A stretch of 64,000 bases of DNA from Daejeonella oryzae DSM 19973 (GCF_000422945.1 NZ_KE383964.1:248001-312000), one strand, 5' to 3'. Shown: positions 26,523-36,067, counted from the stretch's first letter. Numbers and translations: made by a program. The notes: generated by a model from the letters alone, not told the origin.

Positions 26523-27747
26523 ACAAAGCCCGCATCATGGTAAACAAGTTGATGTTTTAATTGAGAATGGCAGCATTTCTGAAATTTCGAAAAAGCTTAT
26601 TGCCAAAGACAACGATGCTACCCTTATCGATGGAAAAGGACAATACCTTTCAGCAGGCTTTTTTGATCTGAATGTTAATTTCGGAGAACCTGGTCTGGAA
26701 ACAAAAGAAGATATTCAATCAGGATGCGCTGCTGCAGCGGCAGGAGGAATTACAGGTTTGACTTTAATGCCGAATACCGAGCCTCCAATTCATTCTAAAG
26801 CTGAAATTTCTTACATAGTTAATAAAACCCGAAACAGCCTTGTTGACGTGCTGCCCGTTGGAACTATTAGTGCAAACAGGGAAGGCAAAAATCTTGCTGA
26901 ATTGTACGATATGCAGCAGAACGGTGCTATTGCTTTTAGTGACGGCAACAGGCCGGTTTGTGATGCAGGTTTAATGAGCCGGGCGTTATTGTATGTCAAA
27001 GGTTTTGGAGGATTAATTTTTTCAAACGCAGAAGATCCTGGGCTCTCCGCTAAAGGAAAAATGAATGAAGGGGTAATGAGCACATTACTTGGCATGAAAG
27101 GAAATCCCGCTTTAGCGGAAGAATTAATGGTTGCCCGTGATCTTTATTTAGCGGAATACAACGAGGCTCGGATTCATTTCTCTGCAATAAGTACAGAACG
27201 CAGTGTTGAACTAATTCGCCAGGCACGCAAAAATGGTGTTAAAGTTACCTGTGATGTAGCGGCACATCATTTACTGTTTTCAGATGAAGATTTGGAAGGT
27301 TTCGACAGCAATTATAAAGTGAAGCCGCCACTCAGAACCAAAGTTAATATCAAAGCTCTTCTTAAAGGACTTCGTGACGGAACCATTGATGCCATCGTGT
27401 CTCAGCATACTCCTCATGAAATTGAATTTAAAAATGTGGAGTTTGAGATTGCTGAAGATGGGATTACCGGCTTACAAACCTTGTTGAGTACCGTTTTAAA
27501 AGCAGGATTGTCTGTGGAAGAGATCGTCGAAAAATTGGCAGTCAATCCCCGGAAAATTTTGAATCTTGCTATTCCAACGATTAAAGAAGGCGAGAAAGCA
27601 AATCTGGTTTTATTTGATCCGGAAGCCGAATGGGAATTTAATAACCTAACAAACCAATCCAAATCTAAAAACTCGCCTTTATTTGGGCAATCATTAAAAG
27701 GGAAAGTCAATATGGTTTTCAATAATGATGAATATATATTATTTTAA
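26482..27747 (+). CDS. Dihydroorotase-like amidohydrolase, probably not catalytic
   Basis: A 421-aa TIM-barrel amidohydrolase clearly of the class I dihydroorotase family (DLNVNFGEPGLETKED, LMPNTEPPIHS, DGITGLQT). The zinc-binding His-x-His is replaced by Asn64 and Asn66, and the catalytic Asp of the TDHAPH motif is replaced by Gln308 (SQHTPHE). His262/His263 of the HH motif remain. Loss of these residues is known in PyrC-like (PyrX) subunits that only support assembly of aspartate transcarbamoylase, so this is likely a structural or repurposed paralogue. A true PyrC should exist elsewhere. Its start overlaps the BatA-domain gene by 41 bp. Confidence 0.87.
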   Translation: MKRILLQHVTILDKQSPHHGKQVDVLIENGSISEISKKLIAKDNDATLIDGKGQYLSAGFFDLNVNFGEPGLETKEDIQSGCAAAAAGGITGLTLMPNTEPPIHSKAEISYIVNKTRNSLVDVLPVGTISANREGKNLAELYDMQQNGAIAFSDGNRPVCDAGLMSRALLYVKGFGGLIFSNAEDPGLSAKGKMNEGVMSTLLGMKGNPALAEELMVARDLYLAEYNEARIHFSAISTERSVELIRQARKNGVKVTCDVAAHHLLFSDEDLEGFDSNYKVKPPLRTKVNIKALLKGLRDGTIDAIVSQHTPHEIEFKNVEFEIAEDGITGLQTLLSTVLKAGLSVEEIVEKLAVNPRKILNLAIPTIKEGEKANLVLFDPEAEWEFNNLTNQSKSKNSPLFGQSLKGKVNMVFNNDEYILF

Positions 27748-27758
27748 CTATTAATATT

Positions 27759-28427
27759 ATGAATACAAAAGTAGAAAGTGCCTTGAAAGCTGCTTTAAAG
27801 CAGTTTGCAGAAATAGGTGGTCAGGATAGTGCTGACTTATATACCAGATTGCAAATGGTTTTTGACAAGGATGCTTCTTATCTTGATAAAGTTGCCGAAA
27901 TGGACGACGCATTTGATGACCAACCTGCATTTGAGGCTTTACGCGAAGTTGTATTTGACCTTTTACTCATTAATTTTTTTACAGAAGACGTCCAGAAATT
28001 GGAAGAAGATTATCTAGATTCTGAGGAATGGGAAGACATCGAAGAGGAAACGCTTGATCGTGGTACAGAACTTTTAAATGTTCTTTTATACATTAAAGAA
28101 TGTGAAGATGAAGATCTGGAGCCGGAACTGGGAGATTTTCTGAAAGAATTTTTGTTGGTGGATGAGGATGAATTTCAGGACGAGCACCGCATATATGAAG
28201 ATGTAATTGCCAATCAGGTATTGGTAGACAGTTCTTTGGAAGAAGTTGCCCGTGTTGCCAATGATCTTCCTGAATTTTCAGAGCTTAAAGAATTATTTTA
28301 TCCTTTAATCAGTTTCTTCCGGGATCAAAAACCTGCTGACGCAGAGTTTGAAAGCTTTAAAAAATACAGTCAGAACGCCGCTTTCGATGCTGCTGTTTAT
28401 TCCTTGCTGATCTCTTATAATAAATAA
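27759..28427 (+). CDS. Acidic hypothetical protein
   Basis: A 222-aa very acidic, helix-rich cytoplasmic protein. A strongly acidic segment (KLEEDYLDSEEWEDIEEETLDRG) lies at about residues 81-103, and there are no Cys motifs, signal peptide or membrane helices. I do not recognise a family. It lies 11 bp after the dihydroorotase-like gene and 48 bp before the DUF4199 gene on the same strand, so it is probably part of that run. Confidence 0.7.
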   Translation: MNTKVESALKAALKQFAEIGGQDSADLYTRLQMVFDKDASYLDKVAEMDDAFDDQPAFEALREVVFDLLLINFFTEDVQKLEEDYLDSEEWEDIEEETLDRGTELLNVLLYIKECEDEDLEPELGDFLKEFLLVDEDEFQDEHRIYEDVIANQVLVDSSLEEVARVANDLPEFSELKELFYPLISFFRDQKPADAEFESFKKYSQNAAFDAAVYSLLISYNK

Positions 28428-28475
28428 ATTTTAATCAACTTAACCAATCATAAACCTTAACCAAACCCTAAACAA

Positions 28476-29048
28476 ATGGAATTAACCGAACAAACTATTA
28501 ATCCAAAGAAACTTGCCATTAATAATGCACTTATTTGGGCCGCTATTAACATTGCTATTTTTTTACTGATCTATTATGTAAAGCCGGAATTGATGGGCTC
28601 ATTTGTCTTCACCGGAATTCAAATTTTGATAGGTATTGGTCTGGCAGTTTATTTTTGCTTAGATATGCGCAAGCAGGTGGGAGGATACTGGTCTTTTAAA
28701 GAAGCTTTAGGGAGTATATTTTTGATGTTTTTTGTACAGGCAATCATCGTTTTCTTTTTCACAATTATTTTTGCAAAATTTTTAGAGCCTGATTATGCTG
28801 TTAAAATGAAAGAAATTGTTTCTGTAAGCACCCAGGAAATGCTTGAAAAGATGGGTATGGATCAGGATAAGATTGATGAAGCTATGGCAGAAAGTGATAA
28901 GCGCCTGGAGGAACAATTTAACCCGGGTATCAAGCAAATATTAATTGGTCTGGCTACGGTAGCAATTATGTATTTTGTGGGAGCCCTGATTTTTGCAGCG
29001 ATTTTTAAAAAGGATCGGCCTGTATTTTTAAATAGTCCCGAAGAATAA
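28476..29048 (+). CDS. DUF4199 membrane protein
   Basis: A 190-aa integral membrane protein with four helices (about 15-33, 40-60, 75-103 and 151-172). Between helices three and four is a charged loop, EMLEKMGMDQDKIDEAMAESDKRLEEQF. This matches the DUF4199 pattern frequent in Bacteroidota; function unknown. It often stands next to a DPM1-like glycosyltransferase, as it does here (29188). A strong hairpin terminator follows the stop. Confidence 0.82.
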   Translation: MELTEQTINPKKLAINNALIWAAINIAIFLLIYYVKPELMGSFVFTGIQILIGIGLAVYFCLDMRKQVGGYWSFKEALGSIFLMFFVQAIIVFFFTIIFAKFLEPDYAVKMKEIVSVSTQEMLEKMGMDQDKIDEAMAESDKRLEEQFNPGIKQILIGLATVAIMYFVGALIFAAIFKKDRPVFLNSPEE

Positions 29049-29068
29049 TATATTTTCAATATTTTCCC

Positions 29069-29116
29069 GTGCAGATTTTATCAATTTTATTGATGAAATT
29101 TGCACGTTTTTGTTTG
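29069..29116 (+). terminator. Strong hairpin terminator after the DUF4199 gene
   Basis: A 16-bp stem (5' arm 29069-29084, 3' arm 29090-29105) with two G-U wobbles and a five-base loop, followed by GTTTTTGTTTG. It ends the run that started at the BatA-domain gene. Confidence 0.85.
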
Positions 29117-29147
29117 TAAAGGAGAATGGTCTCCTTTCTGATAAACT

Positions 29148-29165
29148 GCCTGCCGCAGGGCGGGT
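29148..29165. repeat. GC-rich imperfect palindrome
   Basis: CTGCCTGCCGCAGGGCGG stands out in AT-rich intergenic DNA. GC-rich CCTGCCGCAGG-type palindromes are scattered in many Bacteroidota genomes. Only this one copy is in the window, so its repeat nature is recalled, not shown. Confidence 0.4.
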
Positions 29166-29187
29166 CTTAAATTTTCACAGCCCTTAA

Positions 29188-30141
29188 ATGGATATTTCTG
29201 TAATAGTGCCTTTATATAATGAGGTTGAATCTTTGCCCGAACTTACTGAGTGGATCAGAAGGGTAATGAATAAAGCCGGTTTTAGTTATGAAATAATCCT
29301 GGTTGATGATGGCAGTGATGACGGTTCCTGGGAAAAGATCGAGGAATTAAAATATAATCACCCCAATATTCTGGGAATTAAATTCAGGCGCAACTACGGT
29401 AAATCTGCAGCTCTGAATGTAGGGTTTGAGGCTTCACAGGGTGATGTTATAATTACCATGGATGCCGATCTTCAGGACAGCCCGGATGAAATACCGGAAC
29501 TTTACCGACGCATTCGCGAAGAAAAATTTGATCTTATATCCGGATGGAAGCAAAAAAGATATGATCCTTTAACCAAAACTATCCCAACCAAATTTTTCAA
29601 TTCGGTAACACGCCAGATGTCCGGCATTCATAATCTGCATGATTTCAATTGCGGATTAAAAGCTTATCGCAGTGAGGTTGTTAAAAGCATAGAGGTTTAC
29701 GGAGAAATGCACCGCTACATTCCGGTAATTGCGAAATGGGCAGGTTTTAAAAATATTGGAGAGCAGGTGGTAGAGCACCGTGCACGGAAATACGGAAAAA
29801 CAAAGTTCGGTTTCAGTCGCTTTGTAAACGGATTTCTGGATCTTCTTTCCATATTCTTTGTCGGTAAATTCGCCAAAAGGCCAATGCACTTTTTTGGAAC
29901 TCTGGGTGTTTTAAGTTTCTTCACCGGAACGGTTATCGCCTTATGGATTATCGGCGAAAAGTTGTTTCATATTGCAAATCATATAAAATACAGCCGGGAA
30001 GTAACTTCACAACCTTTATTTTTTATAGCTCTTGTTGCTATAATTGTTGGTTTTCAACTTTTCCTGACGGGCTTTATTGCTGAATTAGTTTCCAGAAATG
30101 CACCCGAGCGTAATTCATATCAAATTGCAAAAACAGTATAA
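29188..30141 (+). CDS. GT2 glycosyltransferase, polyprenyl-phosphate hexose synthase type
   Basis: A 317-aa enzyme with a DPM1/GtrB-like GT2 domain (1-225): VIVPLYNE, VDDGSDDGS, and the metal-binding TMDADLQDSPDE. Two C-terminal membrane helices follow (about 233-257 and 277-300). Such enzymes move a hexose or amino sugar from a nucleotide sugar to undecaprenyl phosphate on the cytoplasmic side, feeding lipid or glycan decoration. It begins a run with a second GT2, a membrane protein and the GH3-like gene. Confidence 0.9.
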   Translation: MDISVIVPLYNEVESLPELTEWIRRVMNKAGFSYEIILVDDGSDDGSWEKIEELKYNHPNILGIKFRRNYGKSAALNVGFEASQGDVIITMDADLQDSPDEIPELYRRIREEKFDLISGWKQKRYDPLTKTIPTKFFNSVTRQMSGIHNLHDFNCGLKAYRSEVVKSIEVYGEMHRYIPVIAKWAGFKNIGEQVVEHRARKYGKTKFGFSRFVNGFLDLLSIFFVGKFAKRPMHFFGTLGVLSFFTGTVIALWIIGEKLFHIANHIKYSREVTSQPLFFIALVAIIVGFQLFLTGFIAELVSRNAPERNSYQIAKTV

Positions 30142-30202
30142 AAATATTAGCAGTTTAATTCAGTTTCTTCCTTAATCAATTTCTATAATACCCGAATCAA
30201 GA

Positions 30203-31171
30203 ATGTTTTTTTCCATCATTATCCCTTTATATAATCGTCCGCAGGAAATTGATGAATTACTCCATACATTAACCCAGCAGGAATACACTCAGTTTGAGGT
30301 GCTGATTATTGAAGACGGATCTACAACAGACGCCAGGGGAATTGTAGAAAGCTACAGCGATAAACTGGATATCAGTTATTATTTTAAAGAAAATGCCGGA
30401 CAGGGATTTGCCCGCAATTATGGTTTTGAGCGAGCCAAGGGAGATTATTTTATTGTATTTGATTCTGATTGCCTGATTCCGAAAAACTATCTGGAAACTG
30501 TTAAAAATTCGCTCCTGAACAATCACCTCGATGCATTTGGTGGTCCGGATGCAGCGCATGAATCTTTTACTCCCACACAAAAAGCAATCAGTTATTCCAT
30601 GACTTCTCCTTTTACAACAGGAGGAATTCGCGGAAATAAAAAACATATCGGAACTTTTCATCCCAGAAGCTTTAATATGGGTATATCACGGGAAGTATGG
30701 GAAAAAAGTCATGGCTTTATTTTAACCCGTCTGGGTGAGGATATTGAATTTAGTATTCGCATCCATTCTCTGGGATTTAAAATTGGTTTAATTGCCGATG
30801 CGATAGTTTACCATAAGCGACGTACAGATTTCCCGCAATTTTTTAAGCAATTACATTTTTTCGGCAGAGCACGCATAAATATTTATAAACATTTTCCTTC
30901 CGAATTAAAGATGGTGCATTTTTTTCCTGCATTATTTACTCTCTTCCTTGCAGCAAGCATAGTTCTCAATCTGGTTAAAAGCCCTTTGGCCGAATTATGC
31001 AATGTTTTTCTGGCAATTTATATTTTGTTGATATTTTTTCACTCCTGGAGTACAAACAAATCAGCAAAAGTTGCATTTTTGAGCATTATAGCTGCATTTG
31101 TTCAGCTAACTGCTTACGGCTTGGGTTTTTTGCAGGATTTTTGGAAGCGCATTATATTAAAACAAGGATAA
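30203..31171 (+). CDS. GT2 family glycosyltransferase
   Basis: A 322-aa protein with an N-terminal GT-A domain (SIIIPLYNRPQE, IEDGSTTDARG and the metal site VFDSDCLIP), an acceptor-region LGEDIEFSIRI motif near residue 180, and two membrane helices at about 240-258 and 264-285. It is probably a membrane-attached inverting glycosyltransferase; donor and acceptor are not predictable. It follows the DPM1-like gene by 61 bp and precedes a membrane protein gene by 6 bp. Confidence 0.88.
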   Translation: MFFSIIIPLYNRPQEIDELLHTLTQQEYTQFEVLIIEDGSTTDARGIVESYSDKLDISYYFKENAGQGFARNYGFERAKGDYFIVFDSDCLIPKNYLETVKNSLLNNHLDAFGGPDAAHESFTPTQKAISYSMTSPFTTGGIRGNKKHIGTFHPRSFNMGISREVWEKSHGFILTRLGEDIEFSIRIHSLGFKIGLIADAIVYHKRRTDFPQFFKQLHFFGRARINIYKHFPSELKMVHFFPALFTLFLAASIVLNLVKSPLAELCNVFLAIYILLIFFHSWSTNKSAKVAFLSIIAAFVQLTAYGLGFLQDFWKRIILKQG

Positions 31172-31177
31172 ATTACT

Positions 31178-31927
31178 ATGAATAAGCCCTTCTCGGTGAA
31201 CGAGATTTTAGCAGATGCCTGGAGCTTTGCAAAAAAGAATATTTGGATTTTAATTGGGTTTACAGCCGTACAGTTCGTAGTAATTATTATGATAACCACC
31301 CTGCTGAGAGGCATTTTTGGTGGCGAAACGGGGGCGGGCGTAATAGCTCAGAACTTAATACTGGCCTTATTCGATGCATTTTTTACAGTTGCATTTTATC
31401 AGGTTATTTTTAAATTAATTGACGAGGAAGGCGAACCCGAACTCCCGGATTTCATTCCCAACCTGATGAAAGCGTTAAACTTTCTCCTTGTAAAATTAAT
31501 TATAGGACTGATACTGGTTTTTATTATTGCCATCATCAGCTCTGTTTATTTTTTCAATACGCCTCATATTGATACGACAAATACGTTTAGCTGGGAATTA
31601 CTTCCGGTATTCATCCTGATTGCAATTCCTATCGCTTATTTTACAGTTCGTTTGTGCTTTGTGGTTTGCTTTATTGTTGATCAGGATTCCGGTTCATCAG
31701 AATCCATCAGTCAGAGCTGGACGCTTACAAGCGGAAATTTTTGGATGATTCTGGTTTTATTCCTGGTGATTCTTGGATTAAATATTTTAGGAGCTATGGC
31801 ACTTTTTGTCGGATTGTTATTTACTGTTCCTTTCTCTAGCCTTATCATTATCATCGCTTATCGACATATGGTAAATAATTATACAGATGAAGAAGAGGTT
31901 TTACTGGAAAATCCAGAAAACAAATAG
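31178..31927 (+). CDS. Polytopic membrane protein of unknown function
   Basis: A 249-aa protein with about six membrane segments: roughly 20-43, 58-82, 100-124, 140-165, 185-205 and 207-230. The N-terminal cytoplasmic motif NEILADAWSFAKKNIW and the SISQSWTLTSGNFW stretch resemble the DUF975 / glycerophosphodiester phosphodiesterase membrane-domain style of protein, but I cannot place it firmly. It lies 6 bp after a GT2 gene and 15 bp before the GH3-like gene. Confidence 0.72.
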   Translation: MNKPFSVNEILADAWSFAKKNIWILIGFTAVQFVVIIMITTLLRGIFGGETGAGVIAQNLILALFDAFFTVAFYQVIFKLIDEEGEPELPDFIPNLMKALNFLLVKLIIGLILVFIIAIISSVYFFNTPHIDTTNTFSWELLPVFILIAIPIAYFTVRLCFVVCFIVDQDSGSSESISQSWTLTSGNFWMILVLFLVILGLNILGAMALFVGLLFTVPFSSLIIIIAYRHMVNNYTDEEEVLLENPENK

Positions 31928-31942
31928 TGTGTTTAACATATA

Positions 31943-33448
31943 ATGATGAACATCAAATCGGCTTTAAGTAAACCGTTTGCTGCCTTTGTAGTATGGCAAA
32001 TTAACAAATGGAAGAAAAATGCGCTTACTGCTCAGCAGAATGTTTTCAAAATGCTGCTCATTACAGCCAAATCAACAGAATTTGGTAAGGATCATGGTTT
32101 TGAAAATATAAAAACGTACGACGATTTTAAAAAGGCAGTCCCGATTCGTGAATATGAAGATCTGCGGCCATATATTGATCGGGTCGTAAAAGGCGAAAAA
32201 AATATTTTATGGCCGGGTAAACCGCTGTATTTCGCAAAAACTTCGGGTACTACTTCCGGAATGAAATATATTCCCATATCCAAAGAATCTATGCCCGAGC
32301 ATATTAAAGCTGCACGCAATGCGCTTTTATGTTACATCAATGAGACGGGTAAAGCTGATTTTGTGAACCGCAAAATGATCTTTCTGCAGGGAAGCCCGAT
32401 TATGGATGAAACTGCCGGTATTCAAACAGGTCGTTTATCTGGTATTGTAGCTCATCATGTTCCGGATTATCTCCAAAAAAACAGGATGCCATCCTATAAA
32501 ACCAATTGTATCGAAGATTGGGAACAAAAGGTTGAAGCAATTGTGGATGAAACTCTTCATTCAGACATGAGTCTGATCGGAGGAATTCCGCCATGGGTTC
32601 AAATGTATTTCGATAAGCTCATCTCCAAATCAGGTTCTAAAAAGATCAAGGATATTTTCCCGAATTTAAAACTCTTTGTATACGGAGGAGTAAATTTTGA
32701 ACCTTACCGGGCAAAACTTGAGGAAAGTATTGGTCGAAAGGTAGATTCTATAGAAACTTATCCTGCTTCAGAAGGCTTTATTGCTTTCCAGGATTCGCAA
32801 AAAGAGCCGGGATTATTACTGTTGGCAGATGCAGGGATTTTTTACGAATTTATTCCAACAGATGAATATTTTAATGAAAACCCAGCTCGTTTATCTTTGC
32901 AGGATGTAGAACTGGATAAAAATTATGCGCTTATTTTAAATACCAGTGCAGGTTTATGGGGATATAGTATTGGCGATACAATAAAGTTTATTTCAAAGGA
33001 TCCCTATAGAATTTTGGTAACCGGCCGTATTAAACATTATATTTCCGCATTCGGCGAACATGTTATTGCCGAAGAAGTGGAACATGCCCTTTTAACTGAA
33101 GCAAAAAAAGAAGGAATTGAAATAACAGAATTTACAGTGGCTCCACAGGTGAATCCGGAAGATGGATCCTTGCCATATCACGAATGGTTTGTTGAGTTTG
33201 CAAAAGCTCCGGAAAATGCAGAAGCATTTCGCTTAAAAGTAGATGCTGCATTGCAAAAGAAAAATAGTTATTACTTTGATCTGATAGAAGGAAAAATTCT
33301 ACAGCCATTAATTATTCGTAATCTTGAAAAAGATGCGTTTATTAATTACATGAGATCGCAGGGAAAGCTTGGTGGCCAGAATAAAGTCCCCAGACTCAGC
33401 AATGACCGAAAAATTGCAAACGAGCTGAAACCGTATATAATAAAATAA
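31943..33448 (+). CDS. GH3 family acyl-adenylate-forming protein
   Basis: A 501-aa protein of the GH3 family (ANL superfamily). Its motifs are FAKTSGTTSGMKYIP (ATP-binding P-loop, near residue 96), YPASEGFIAFQD, and a C-terminal hinge region VTGRIKHYISAFGEHV. Plant GH3 enzymes adenylate auxin or jasmonate and link them to amino acids. The bacterial members have no established substrate, though adenylation of a carboxylic acid is likely. Two ATGs stand in tandem at the start. It lies 46 bp before the dxr start. Confidence 0.92.
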   Translation: MMNIKSALSKPFAAFVVWQINKWKKNALTAQQNVFKMLLITAKSTEFGKDHGFENIKTYDDFKKAVPIREYEDLRPYIDRVVKGEKNILWPGKPLYFAKTSGTTSGMKYIPISKESMPEHIKAARNALLCYINETGKADFVNRKMIFLQGSPIMDETAGIQTGRLSGIVAHHVPDYLQKNRMPSYKTNCIEDWEQKVEAIVDETLHSDMSLIGGIPPWVQMYFDKLISKSGSKKIKDIFPNLKLFVYGGVNFEPYRAKLEESIGRKVDSIETYPASEGFIAFQDSQKEPGLLLLADAGIFYEFIPTDEYFNENPARLSLQDVELDKNYALILNTSAGLWGYSIGDTIKFISKDPYRILVTGRIKHYISAFGEHVIAEEVEHALLTEAKKEGIEITEFTVAPQVNPEDGSLPYHEWFVEFAKAPENAEAFRLKVDAALQKKNSYYFDLIEGKILQPLIIRNLEKDAFINYMRSQGKLGGQNKVPRLSNDRKIANELKPYIIK

Positions 33449-33494
33449 TCATTTGCCGTTCATTAACGCCGGGAATGAAATAGAAAATACAATT

Positions 33495-34658
33495 TTGATA
33501 AAAAGGAATATAGCGATCCTGGGTTCTACCGGGAGTATAGGAACACAAGCTTTAGAAGTGATCAGGCAAAATCCGGATCGGTTTTCGGTTTTTGTGCTTA
33601 CCGCCCAGTCTAATGCAGCATTACTTATTCAGCAGGCTCTGGAATTTCATCCGGCGTATGTAGTTATCGGTGATGAGTCTAAATGCCGCGAAATTGAAAC
33701 TGCACTTGCTGGCACAAATTCAAAAGTTCTGTGTGGTTTGAATGAACTGGCCGCTGTAGTAACCAGTCCCGAAATAGATATTGTTCTTACCGCCCTGGTA
33801 GGTTTTGCAGGCTTACAACCCACATTATCCGCCATCCGGGCCGGCAAAGATATCGCGTTAGCAAATAAGGAAACATTAGTGGTAGCCGGCGAACTGGTTA
33901 CATCCATGGCTTCAAAATATAATGTCAGGATTCTTCCGGTTGATTCTGAGCATTCGGCAATTTTTCAGTGCCTTGCCGGCGAAGAAAATAATCCGATCGA
34001 AAAGATTTATCTCACCGCTTCCGGCGGACCTTTCCGTGGCAAAACCTCTGAATTTTTGTCAACAGTAACTAAAACTGAAGCTTTAAAGCATCCCAACTGG
34101 GTAATGGGAGCTAAAATTACCATTGACTCGGCTACGCTGATGAATAAAGGGCTGGAAGTTATCGAAGCCAAATGGCTGTTCGATCTGGATGTTTCGCAGA
34201 TTGATGTCATCGTTCATCCGCAATCTATCGTTCATTCTATCGTTCAGTTTAAAGATGGTTCCATGAAAGCACAGATGGGACTTCCCGATATGAAACTGCC
34301 CATTCAATATGCTTTAGCTTACCCCGAAAGGATAGAAAATACATTTCCACGCTTTAATTTTCTGAATTATCCCAATCTTACTTTTGAGCAGGCCGACAGC
34401 AAAACATTCAGGAATTTAAGTCTTGCCTTCGAGGCGCTGCACTCGGGCGGAAACATGCCTTGTGTCATAAATGCTGCCAATGAGGTGGTTGTGGCAGAGT
34501 TTTTGAACAATCGGGTTGGGTTTTTACAAATGAGCGATGTGATAGAGAGCTGCATGGCAAAGGCCTCATTGGTTAAAAATCCTTCATTAGAAGATTACCT
34601 TGAAACCGACCGCGAGACCCGGATCTACGCACAAGAATTAGTAACAAATCGTTGGTAA
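33495..34658 (+). CDS. dxr: 1-deoxy-D-xylulose 5-phosphate reductoisomerase
   Basis: A protein of about 387 aa converting DXP to MEP with NADPH in the non-mevalonate isoprenoid pathway. Motifs are NIAILGSTGSIGTQALEV (NADPH), the substrate/metal motif LPVDSEHSAIFQCL, and SGGPFRG. The start is TTG at 33495, which places the first beta-strand as in the family; an upstream TTG at 33453 would add 14 residues without family resemblance, and no ATG is available. rseP follows 30 bp downstream, the usual dxr-rseP neighbourhood. Confidence 0.95.
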   Translation: MIKRNIAILGSTGSIGTQALEVIRQNPDRFSVFVLTAQSNAALLIQQALEFHPAYVVIGDESKCREIETALAGTNSKVLCGLNELAAVVTSPEIDIVLTALVGFAGLQPTLSAIRAGKDIALANKETLVVAGELVTSMASKYNVRILPVDSEHSAIFQCLAGEENNPIEKIYLTASGGPFRGKTSEFLSTVTKTEALKHPNWVMGAKITIDSATLMNKGLEVIEAKWLFDLDVSQIDVIVHPQSIVHSIVQFKDGSMKAQMGLPDMKLPIQYALAYPERIENTFPRFNFLNYPNLTFEQADSKTFRNLSLAFEALHSGGNMPCVINAANEVVVAEFLNNRVGFLQMSDVIESCMAKASLVKNPSLEDYLETDRETRIYAQELVTNRW

Positions 34659-34688
34659 AAATATCCAATATAAAATTTAAATAAACGC

Positions 34689-36014
34689 ATGGACGGATTA
34701 GTAATGGCAGGACAACTGCTGCTTGGATTATCTATTTTAATTATTTTACATGAAGCAGGGCACTTTTTTGCAGCCCGTGCTTTCGGAATCAAAGTAGAGA
34801 AGTTCTATTTGTTTTTTGATGCCTGGGGTTTTAAACTTTTCAGTTTCAATTATAAAGGTTGTGAATACGGCATCGGATGGTTGCCTCTGGGCGGCTATGT
34901 GAAAATTGCCGGAATGATAGATGAATCTATGGATACCGATCAGCTGGCAGGCCCGGCGCAACCATGGGAGTTCAGATCTAAACCAGCCTGGCAACGACTT
35001 ATTGTCATGCTTGGAGGTGTAACTGTAAATATTGTATTAGGTATTTTCATTTTCTGGATGCTTACCTTGAAATTTGGTGAAACCTTTACACCGAATGATA
35101 AACTTGAATATGGAATTGCTCCCGGCATAATCGGCAGAAACATTGGTTTACAGGCCGGAGATAATATAACGGCAGTTAATGGAAAAAAAATTGTACGATT
35201 TGAAGAATTGATCAGCTCCAAAGTGTTGTTCGGTAATACCGAGTTAACAGTGAACAGGGGCGGAAAGACTAAAATGATTACTGTTCCAGGTGATATTATT
35301 GAAGAACTTTCTGATTATGGAATCAACCAGTTTATCAGTCCGCGTGCTATTATAGGTAAAGTATCTGCAATTGCTCCTGCAAGTAATGCCGAGAAAGCTG
35401 GTATTCAGGTTGGCGACAGTATTTTAGCTGTAAACGCCAAGCCTGTAAAATTCTTTGATGAATTTCAAACCGAGGTGCAGGCACAAAGTGGTAAATCAGT
35501 TGCGCTGTCAGTTTTACGTAATAACCAGCCGATTGCTCTAAACTCCCGCGTTACCGATGAGGGAACTTTAGGAGTGGTAATTCCGCAATTAGGTGTTCCG
35601 CATGAAAATCAGCAATATGGTTTTCTGGCCGCATTGCCGGTAGGAGCGTCCAAAGCATGGGGTTCATTTATGGATAATGCCAAAGGTTTGGGCAAGGTCG
35701 TGAGCGGCGAAGTGAAAGCGAATAAAGCATTTACCGGTCCGATTGGTATTGCCACTATGTTTGGTAAAACGGTTGACTGGGTTAAATTCTGGAGTTTGGT
35801 AGGATTGCTTTCTATGGCGCTAGCTTTAATGAACTTATTGCCTATTCCTGCTCTGGATGGCGGACATGCTGTATTTTTATTAATTGAAATGGTTAAAGGA
35901 AAGCCTTTAAGTGATAAATTTATGGAGCGGGCACAAATGGTAGGTTTTGTAATCCTGATTACCCTCATGGTATTTGTGTTCGGTAATGATATTATTAAAC
36001 ACGTAATCAACTAA
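34689..36014 (+). CDS. rseP: Site-2 RIP metalloprotease RseP
   Basis: A 441-aa intramembrane zinc protease. The HEAGH motif is at residues 21-25 in the first helix. Two PDZ domains (about 130-215 and 220-305) follow, and the third zinc ligand is in MNLLPIPALDGGH near residue 393. It cleaves anti-sigma factors or signal peptides within the membrane. Its place after dxr is conserved across many phyla. Confidence 0.95.
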   Translation: MDGLVMAGQLLLGLSILIILHEAGHFFAARAFGIKVEKFYLFFDAWGFKLFSFNYKGCEYGIGWLPLGGYVKIAGMIDESMDTDQLAGPAQPWEFRSKPAWQRLIVMLGGVTVNIVLGIFIFWMLTLKFGETFTPNDKLEYGIAPGIIGRNIGLQAGDNITAVNGKKIVRFEELISSKVLFGNTELTVNRGGKTKMITVPGDIIEELSDYGINQFISPRAIIGKVSAIAPASNAEKAGIQVGDSILAVNAKPVKFFDEFQTEVQAQSGKSVALSVLRNNQPIALNSRVTDEGTLGVVIPQLGVPHENQQYGFLAALPVGASKAWGSFMDNAKGLGKVVSGEVKANKAFTGPIGIATMFGKTVDWVKFWSLVGLLSMALALMNLLPIPALDGGHAVFLLIEMVKGKPLSDKFMERAQMVGFVILITLMVFVFGNDIIKHVIN

Positions 36015-36067
36015 TAGTATCCGATCGGTTCGATTGGTATTTTAAGCTGGTTCATCCACTTATAATA

